Of a stretch of 5,393 nt of DNA, positions 1-4,660 are shown in pieces. The notes beneath the pieces were generated by a model that worked only from the letters and a program-made list of their open reading frames with translations, was not told the DNA's origin and ran no database searches. Made by a program: the position numbers and the translations under genes. Source of the DNA: Holophagaceae bacterium UBA706 (GTDB taxonomy: Bacteria; Acidobacteriota; Holophagae; Holophagales; Holophagaceae); contig DBME01000432.1 in the NCBI GenBank assembly GCA_002298155.1, positions 10,373 through 15,765 of the forward strand. Direction: 5' to 3'. Within the stretch, counting starts at the first letter, position 1; every line of letters starts with the position of its first letter.

Positions 1-1
1 G

Positions 2-367
2 CGCAAGCTGGCCGAGCGCAGCGGTCTCGCCGCCAAGGAGATCGCCGGCCTCATCGAGGTGAGCAACGAGGCCGTGACCGCGGGCCGTTCCACCGTGCAG
101 GAATCCGTGCACGCCCTGGGCGACATCCGGGACCACATCGGCCAGGTGACCTCCATGGCCATGGAGATCAGCGCCTCGTCCGAGGAGCAGGCCACGGCCA
201 GCGCCGAGGTCGCGCAGCAGGTGGAACGCAGCGCCCTCAAGGCCGCCGAGAACGCCAGCGCCAGCGTGGAGCTGTCGTCCACGGTGGACACCCTGAGCTC
301 CAACTCCGATCAGCTGGCCCACACCGCCGAGGGCCTCACGGCCCTGGCGAAGCAGTTCCGTACCTAG
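2..367 (+). CDS. Methyl-accepting chemotaxis protein, C-terminal end (5' partial)
   Basis: The reading frame is open from the left edge (codon starting at position 2) to a TAG at 365-367, giving about 121 residues. It begins RKLAERSGLAAKEIAGLIE, the conserved stretch just after the hairpin tip of the MCP cytoplasmic signalling domain that contacts CheA/CheW. It continues as an Ala/Ser/Glu-rich heptad coiled coil with an SASSEEQATASAEVAQQ segment typical of the descending methylation helix, where Glu/Gln residues are modified by CheR and CheB. The sensor, membrane helices, HAMP and hairpin tip lie upstream of the window. The C-terminus (LAKQFRT) has no xWxxF-type pentapeptide for CheR/CheB docking. 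The GTG at 59 is an internal valine codon, not a start. The gene is convergent with the ubiquitin-like operon and probably functionally unrelated. The family call is firm; the ligand is unknown. Confidence 0.93.
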   Translation, partial: RKLAERSGLAAKEIAGLIEVSNEAVTAGRSTVQESVHALGDIRDHIGQVTSMAMEISASSEEQATASAEVAQQVERSALKAAENASASVELSSTVDTLSSNSDQLAHTAEGLTALAKQFRT

Positions 368-370
368 GGT

Positions 371-835
371 TTATTTCAGCAGACCCCAGAAATCCTTCCG
401 GTCCAGGGGCAGGCGGGACAGGTTCTCCTCGGCCCACTTCGCGGCCTCGCCGTTCAGCGGGCTCTTCACGTTGTAGCTCTGGTAGGTGAGCATCTCGGCG
501 ATGCGGATCGCCAGGGCGCCGATGGATTCGCCCGCGGTCCAATGGTCGCCGATGCAGATGGCGTGCGGCGCGATGTTCGGGTGGAATACGGGCGTCAGCA
601 TCCGGCACTGCGGGGCCTGCCGGGGATAGGAGAGGGTCAGGAATATCTCGACCCGGTGCCGGTCCCAGGGCTGCACGGAGCCATCCTGGATGACCAGGCC
701 CGGCACCTGGTATTCGAGGAAGTACCGCTCGGGCGGATTGCCTTCCGTGCCGAGGATCCGGATGGGCGAATCGCCGGTGGTGCAACGGGCCATCTCTTCG
801 GCATCGGCGATGAGCCTGCGGTCACGAAGTCCCAT
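371..835 (-). CDS. E2 ubiquitin-conjugating enzyme-like (UBC fold) protein
   Basis: This 154-residue protein is the length of a minimal UBC domain. Visible landmarks are the strand YPRQAPQCRML (70-80), matching the eukaryotic YPFKPPKVRF element, then HPN (85-87), whose Asn is the usual oxyanion residue, then Cys94 in AICIG as the expected thioester cysteine. W99 follows, then a helix (IGALAIRIAEML, 105-116) and SPLNGEAAKWAEEN (125-138), the usual PL-x-x-EAA crossover and helix. Family knowledge says the Cys would receive an activated ubiquitin-like protein from the E1 and pass it to a target with the RING protein. The HPN-to-Cys loop is one residue shorter than in UBE2D, and the Cys-to-Trp spacing is 5 rather than 8. 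Ser125 sits where UBE2D has its catalytic-gate Asp. The ATG at 835 is preceded by AAGGAGG (840-846). It is the last gene of the operon, overlapping the protease gene by 14 bp. Confidence 0.93.
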   Translation of the reverse strand: MGLRDRRLIADAEEMARCTTGDSPIRILGTEGNPPERYFLEYQVPGLVIQDGSVQPWDRHRVEIFLTLSYPRQAPQCRMLTPVFHPNIAPHAICIGDHWTAGESIGALAIRIAEMLTYQSYNVKSPLNGEAAKWAEENLSRLPLDRKDFWGLLK

Positions 836-1904
836 GTGTCCTCCTTGTGGGCCGGGGTGGCGTGGGCGGGTTCTGTTCCCCCTTGAGCCAGCTTGTGACG
901 AGGGCCGACGCCCGGGAGGGCATGCCTGGAGCCATGGCTTCCAGATTGGAGATGGACAGGCCGAAGCCCATTCCCTCGCCGCGGTCCTTGGCGATCGTCC
1001 TGCTGCTGATGCCCACCAGCCGGCCCCGGTGATCGTAGAGCCCGCCCCCGCTGTTGCCGGGGTTGAGCGGGATCTGGACCTGGAGGGTCCGGAGGGTGAT
1101 GGGGCCCTCTGACTGGATCCGCATGGCGGAGAGGGTGCCGCGCGCGAGCGAGGTGCGGTAGCTGAGGGGGTCTCCCACCGCGAACAGGTCATCCCCCACG
1201 CCCAGTTCCCCGGGGGCGCCGGGCGGGACGACTCCGGGCCTTCCGGAGCCGATCGGGGACGGGCACCAGAGCAGGGCCATGTCTCCGTCGGGCGAGGACG
1301 TCCAGAGGACCTCCACGTTGCCCGAGCCGCCGCCGTACCAGGATGCCTTGAGGCGCGTGGCCCCCGTGGTCCCCTCATGCCTGACCACGTGGCGGCAGGT
1401 GAGGATGCCGATGCCTTCCGGCCCGGAAAGGAGCGCGACGCCCGAGCCTGCGGAAACCGCGCGCCATCCCTGATCCTCCTGCACCTCGAGGACAAGGCTG
1501 ACGTGGGCGAGGAGCGGCTCCTTGAAGGGCGAAGGCGTCCGTTCAAGGGTGTCGGGATCCAGCTGGCCTTCAGGAAAGAACAGGACCGCCGGCTCCGGCT
1601 TGGGGCGTCGCACGGCCCAGATGATCACGCCGGTCCACAGCAGGGTTCCCAGCAGGCCTGAGATCAGGCCCGTCCACGCCAGGCCCCTGGCGCCTCCGAA
1701 TTCCCAGCGCCACCGTGCCCGCCGGAGCGCCAGGATCCCCGTGACCACCGCGGGAGGGCCCAGGGCCACCCCGGCGAAGAGGACGGAGGTAAGGCCCAGG
1801 ACCGCGGAGGCCACGGCCATGGGATCCCGGCGGGGGCGCCGGGAATCCTCCGGGGGCAGATCCCCGTAGTCGATCACGAGCCGGGGGCCGGTGGAATCGC
1901 TCAT
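822..1904 (-). CDS. Membrane-anchored trypsin-like serine protease (DUF4190-like N-terminus)
   Basis: A 360-residue protein. A short Arg-rich N-terminus is followed by hydrophobic segments at about 29-60 and 74-97, joined by RRARWRWEFGGARG. This layout is typical of DUF4190-like membrane modules. A linker (98-130) leads to an S1 chymotrypsin-fold domain (about 132-325). The triad is readable: His172 in TCRHVV, Asp208 in DGDMALLW and Ser285 in NPGNSGGGLYD, with the oxyanion GNSGG motif intact, so it should be active. No PDZ domain follows; the tail is Pro/Arg-rich. The ATG at 1904 shares an ATGA overlap with the RING gene stop and has no convincing Shine-Dalgarno, so it is probably coupled. 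HtrA/DegS-type proteases are the nearest functional analogues; a substrate cannot be inferred. Topology is ambiguous because both sides of the hydrophobic segments are Arg-rich. Confidence 0.9.
   Translation of the reverse strand: MSDSTGPRLVIDYGDLPPEDSRRPRRDPMAVASAVLGLTSVLFAGVALGPPAVVTGILALRRARWRWEFGGARGLAWTGLISGLLGTLLWTGVIIWAVRRPKPEPAVLFFPEGQLDPDTLERTPSPFKEPLLAHVSLVLEVQEDQGWRAVSAGSGVALLSGPEGIGILTCRHVVRHEGTTGATRLKASWYGGGSGNVEVLWTSSPDGDMALLWCPSPIGSGRPGVVPPGAPGELGVGDDLFAVGDPLSYRTSLARGTLSAMRIQSEGPITLRTLQVQIPLNPGNSGGGLYDHRGRLVGISSRTIAKDRGEGMGFGLSISNLEAMAPGMPSRASALVTSWLKGEQNPPTPPRPTRRTHGTS
840..846 (-). promoter_or_regulatory. Strong Shine-Dalgarno of the E2 gene
   Basis: On the minus strand AAGGAGG stands 4 nt upstream of the ATG at 833-835. 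It lies inside the 3' end of the protease coding region. It fixes the E2 start at 835, rather than anywhere in the long upstream extension of the same frame (open to about 1546), which overlaps the protease. It also suggests that E2 is translated efficiently and partly independently of the overlapping upstream gene. Confidence 0.75.
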
Positions 1905-2464
1905 GGGGCGCCCGTGGTGGAGAGGGCCCAGACGCAGGCTCCCAGGAGGATCCAGGCCGCGGACAGAACCAGGCCCAGCTGGCCGAGGATCCGGTCCAGG
2001 GGCGGGAGTTTCTTGATGGCCTTGCCGTTGGTGAACCAGTAGATGGTCCCGCCCACAAGCACCACCGGGGCGAGGAAGGGAATGAGCCCCGTTATGAAGA
2101 TCCCCCGGGCCCACGACTTGACCGCCTTCTGGTCCTCCACGCTGGCCAGGCTTTCGTGGTAGGCGCCGGCCGTCATGGGGGCGGCGGTGTCGAAGGTCGT
2201 CTGGCAGAACCGGCACCGGAGGGCCGCGGCCTTGATCTCCCGGCCGCAGCGGGGGCAGAGTTTGTGCTCCTGGCCCCACCAGGTGGGGGTTTCGGGCATG
2301 ACCTGCTTTTCCGTCGCGGGGGCCTCCGTGCAGCCATAGACACCGCAGCCGCCGTTCTCGGTCCAGCATTCCTCATGGCTGGTGGCCCCGCAGGCGGGGC
2401 AGGAGGTCAGGGGCTCCTCATCCTTCAGGGGCAGATGGCAGAGACTGCAGTTCGCTTCACGCAT
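1901..2464 (-). CDS. RING-finger/zinc-ribbon protein with two membrane helices (candidate E3)
   Basis: A 187-residue protein. The N-terminus carries eight spaced potential zinc ligands: C6-x2-C9, C22-x2-C25, H30, C33, C40 and C45. The SCPACGATSHEECW and GGCGVYGC context looks like prokaryotic RING finger family 1 (a binuclear treble clef). A second zinc ribbon follows (C70/C73 in CPRCG and C84/C87 in CRFC). Two hydrophobic helices (about 121-143 and 163-181) are separated by a Lys-rich loop. An even number of helices would put the zinc domains and the C-terminus on the same, presumably cytosolic, face. RINGs in E1/E2/JAB neighbourhoods are predicted ubiquitin-like E3 ligases, so here it may recruit the E2 to the membrane. 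The ATG at 2464 overlaps the FHA gene end by 8 bp. The ligand pattern is seen directly; ligase activity is inferred. Confidence 0.88.
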   Translation of the reverse strand: MREANCSLCHLPLKDEEPLTSCPACGATSHEECWTENGGCGVYGCTEAPATEKQVMPETPTWWGQEHKLCPRCGREIKAAALRCRFCQTTFDTAAPMTAGAYHESLASVEDQKAVKSWARGIFITGLIPFLAPVVLVGGTIYWFTNGKAIKKLPPLDRILGQLGLVLSAAWILLGACVWALSTTGAP

Positions 2465-3800
2465 CCTTCACCCTGAATTCCAGGACAGTCTTGCCGATGG
2501 CGATCCGGCTGCGGTCCTTGAGCCGCGCCACCTGGACCGGGTGGCCTTCGACCTGCGTTCCGGCCGGAGAACCTCCGTCCCGCAGCTCGTAGTGCTCTCC
2601 GCTCCGGTGGATGGACGCGTGGTGGGGCACCACCTGGGGGTCCTTGAACAGGTAGATCTCGGACTTGGGGGACGATCCGATCAGGGTGGGGTTGCGGTAG
2701 AGGATGAACTCCTTGCCCGCGATGGGACCCGTCAGGATCCTCACCCAGGCTTCCCGGGCCAGCAGTTCCACCAGGCCGATCATCAACCCGGTGCCTGCGC
2801 CCACCAGGGCAAGGCCCACCATCCGGCTGGGACCGCCCCCGGTCACATGGGCGAACCGGGAGAAGACCATCGCGATGGGGTCGAACAGCACGCCCCCCAG
2901 CAGGGCCCCGACGGTGCCGCCGATGATGCCGTTCAGCAGGAGCCGTTTGGATTTCAGGGCCGCGCCCTGGCCCAAGCCCGCGGCCAGTCCCACCACGGCC
3001 CAGGCGAGGCCGCGGCCCATGATCCAGATGAGCAGGGGGAAACCGCCGAGGCGGATGGAATTCTGGTCCGAGGCGTCGCGGGCCAGGGAGGTGCCCAGAG
3101 TGAAGATGATCCCTGCGGGGATCAAGGCCACGAATCCACCCAGGGCGCCCGTGAGGAGGCCCACGAGGGAACAGGTGGCTGCCCGGCGCCAGGCCCGGGA
3201 CAGGGCCCCGTCCGCGGCCCCGATGCACAGGCCGATCATGGCCGCCGCCAGGGGGAAGAGCATCGTGGCCACCAGCCGCTGGTCGGAGATGAGCTCACCG
3301 AAATCGATGATCTTCGGGGTGACCGGGTGGTCCAGGATCCGGACCTCCTTGGCGAAGCCGACCCGCTCGGTGGACTCCCGCTTGCGATCCACCATCTCGG
3401 CCAGGATCGCCACGCCCACGCCTTCCTGGAGATCCGCCACCTGCCCTGGTTTGCCGTCGGCGCGGATGATGCGGGTGTCCGTGGGAAGGAGGAACCTGGC
3501 ATGCGACGCCTCGAAGGCGACGTTGGAGAGGCCGTGGGGCAGGGCCTGGTCCAGGGTGCTCACGGAGGAGATGTTCGTCTCGAAACGGATGCCGTCGTCG
3601 AAGTGGGGCTCGATGATGGCCCAGGCTCCGAGCCCGCCCAGGAGGCCCGCGAGCATGAGGGCGAACCATGGCCGGAAGATCAGGGGCTGGGCATCGGAGC
3701 GCCCGGGTTCCTGCATGCCGAAGCCTTGCTGATTGGACAGGATGGCGTCGACGCGGGGGTCCGCCAGGTCCTGGGAGGAGATCCGGATCCGCTCGCTCAT
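2457..3800 (-). CDS. Polytopic membrane protein with C-terminal FHA-like domain
   Basis: A 447-residue protein. A soluble N-terminus (1-43) is followed by a hydrophobic helix (about 45-63) and a hydrophilic loop of about 110 residues (65-177), probably extracytoplasmic. That loop contains a beta-rich ADLQEGVGVAILAEM stretch. Then come five or so Gly-rich helices between 178 and 347 and a C-terminal domain (352-447). The last region follows the FHA pattern: TLIGSSPKSEIYL, VVPHHASIH, HYELRDGGSPAGTQVEG, then the terminal strands. Classic pThr-binding positions are altered: Ser for Arg in the GR motif, Pro for Ser in SxxH, and Ala for Asn in NGT. The ATG at 3800 overlaps the JAB stop as ATGA and has GGAGG (3807-3811) 6 nt upstream. 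It could scaffold or sense for the neighbouring conjugation enzymes; no specific function is recognised. Confidence 0.85.
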   Translation of the reverse strand: MSERIRISSQDLADPRVDAILSNQQGFGMQEPGRSDAQPLIFRPWFALMLAGLLGGLGAWAIIEPHFDDGIRFETNISSVSTLDQALPHGLSNVAFEASHARFLLPTDTRIIRADGKPGQVADLQEGVGVAILAEMVDRKRESTERVGFAKEVRILDHPVTPKIIDFGELISDQRLVATMLFPLAAAMIGLCIGAADGALSRAWRRAATCSLVGLLTGALGGFVALIPAGIIFTLGTSLARDASDQNSIRLGGFPLLIWIMGRGLAWAVVGLAAGLGQGAALKSKRLLLNGIIGGTVGALLGGVLFDPIAMVFSRFAHVTGGGPSRMVGLALVGAGTGLMIGLVELLAREAWVRILTGPIAGKEFILYRNPTLIGSSPKSEIYLFKDPQVVPHHASIHRSGEHYELRDGGSPAGTQVEGHPVQVARLKDRSRIAIGKTVLEFRVKDA

Positions 3801-4645
3801 GGATGACCTCCGGGCTGCGGGGCCGTTTCGGGGGGCATGCCGCCCGGCGGGCCCGGCGGAACGTCGGCCGGGGCCATCTGGACGGGGGGCATCGCGCCTT
3901 CCATCTTCTGGAAGTATTCCTGGGCCCGCTTCGACGTCCGCCATGCCTGGTAGAACTGGCCGCCCATGAGCGCCACCAGGAGGGCCAGCAGGAACGCGAT
4001 GGTCCAGTTGGAGGCCTGGGACCGGGACAGGCCGTCCACCGTGGTCTGGATGGAGACGAGGAGCCTGCGAAGGTCCTGGAGCTCCTCCTTGAGGTGCGCC
4101 GGGCCGGCCTCCGTTTCAGGGCCGCCGGGCATGGCGAGGGGAACGGCCTTGCCATCCAGCCAGTAGTTCTGGAGGGGAACGAGGGTTCCGCCCTTGGGGA
4201 TGAAGGCGGCGGTCAGGCCCCGGATGGGGTCCCGGACCACGGCCACCTGGGAAGGGTGGCTGAAGAAGTTGGTGTGGATGAACGTGTCCATGTCGGAGAG
4301 GAAGACGTCGAAGTCCGGATGGGTGTGGTACCAGCCGACGATCTTCCGGCCCTCCCAGCGCTTGTCCATGGCCTCGTGGATGTGGTTCCAGGTCTCGTTG
4401 GTGAAGGTGACGGCCGCGCCGCGCTCCCGTGCGCCCTCGCCGCGGATGATCCCCTCCACGATGACGCCCTGCGTCTTCGGGTCCTCCTGGAAGGCGCCCA
4501 CCAGGACGCCGCAGACCTCCACGTCGGGGAACTCGCTGGCGTGGGCGAGGAGGTCGGCCAGGGCGGCCCGCCCGAACTCCAGCCTCGCCTCGGCGGCATG
4601 GTCCGGCGCCGGTTCAGCCGGTGGAATCTTGGCGCGCTTCTTCAC
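3797..4645 (-). CDS. JAB/JAMM (MPN) metallo-isopeptidase with C-terminal membrane anchor
   Basis: A 282-residue protein. An MPN domain spans about 20-165. All JAMM zinc and catalytic residues are visible: Glu43 in EVCGVLVG, then H107-x-H109-P-x6-S117-x2-D120 in YHTHPDFDVFLSDMD. It is therefore predicted to be an active Zn protease that trims a ubiquitin-like precursor or removes it from targets. A short coiled-coil-like stretch follows (184-210), then a single hydrophobic helix (about 213-231), a basic RTSKR motif, and a Pro/Gly/Met-rich tail (251-282). The start is a GTG at 4643-4645 with GGAGG (4651-4655) 5 nt upstream. An in-frame TGA at 4658-4660 rules out a longer product. It is 15 nt downstream of the E1 stop. 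The membrane anchor is unusual for this family; the basic residues after the helix make its orientation uncertain. Confidence 0.94.
   Translation of the reverse strand: MKKRAKIPPAEPAPDHAAEARLEFGRAALADLLAHASEFPDVEVCGVLVGAFQEDPKTQGVIVEGIIRGEGARERGAAVTFTNETWNHIHEAMDKRWEGRKIVGWYHTHPDFDVFLSDMDTFIHTNFFSHPSQVAVVRDPIRGLTAAFIPKGGTLVPLQNYWLDGKAVPLAMPGGPETEAGPAHLKEELQDLRRLLVSIQTTVDGLSRSQASNWTIAFLLALLVALMGGQFYQAWRTSKRAQEYFQKMEGAMPPVQMAPADVPPGPPGGMPPETAPQPGGHP
3807..3811 (-). promoter_or_regulatory. Shine-Dalgarno of the FHA membrane-protein gene
   Basis: GGAGG on the minus strand lies 6 nt upstream of the ATG at 3798-3800, inside the last codons of the JAB gene. It selects this start over the longer in-frame extension reaching 3944, which would overlap the JAB tail by about 150 bp and has low-complexity Arg/Pro/Gly composition typical of a shadow frame. 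Confidence 0.7.
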
Positions 4646-4650
4646 ATCTT

Positions 4651-4655
4651 CCTCC
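4651..4655 (-). promoter_or_regulatory. Shine-Dalgarno supporting a GTG start for the JAB gene
   Basis: GGAGG on the minus strand lies 5 nt upstream of the GTG at 4643-4645. The ATG at 4645-4647 overlaps this GTG but is in another frame. With the in-frame stop at 4658-4660 this makes GTG the only plausible start, since the next in-frame Met is well inside the MPN domain. Confidence 0.7.
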
Positions 4656-4660
4656 AGTCA

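Noticed and set aside
272..282. Pro-Gly-Gly near the C-terminus of the JAB protein (protein residues 278-281) as a built-in modifier tail
   Set aside because: The coordinates here are residue numbers, not bases. The tail is low-complexity with no beta-grasp domain before it and ends in His-Pro, so it is not a Ubl.
836..1546. N-terminal extension of the E2 frame
   Set aside because: The extension is Ser/Pro/Arg low complexity and lies over the protease domain in another frame. A strong Shine-Dalgarno places the E2 start at 835.
1905..2369. N-terminal extension of the protease frame over the RING gene
   Set aside because: The extra sequence is Pro/Gly/Arg-rich shadow of the RING/zinc-ribbon coding region; the ATGA overlap at 1901-1904 is the natural start.
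2704..3732. Second long + strand ORF (342 codons)
   Set aside because: Arg/Pro/Ser-rich shadow of the FHA gene without motif or ribosome site.
2382..3806. Long + strand ORF (474 codons) antisense to the FHA gene
   Set aside because: The product is rich in Gly, His, Gln, Asp and Arg with no domain, and is a GC-driven shadow of the minus-strand frame, which encodes recognisable membrane helices and an FHA-like domain.
3801..3944. Longer start for the FHA membrane protein
   Set aside because: It would overlap the JAB tail deeply with low-complexity residues; the ATG at 3800 has a good ribosome site.
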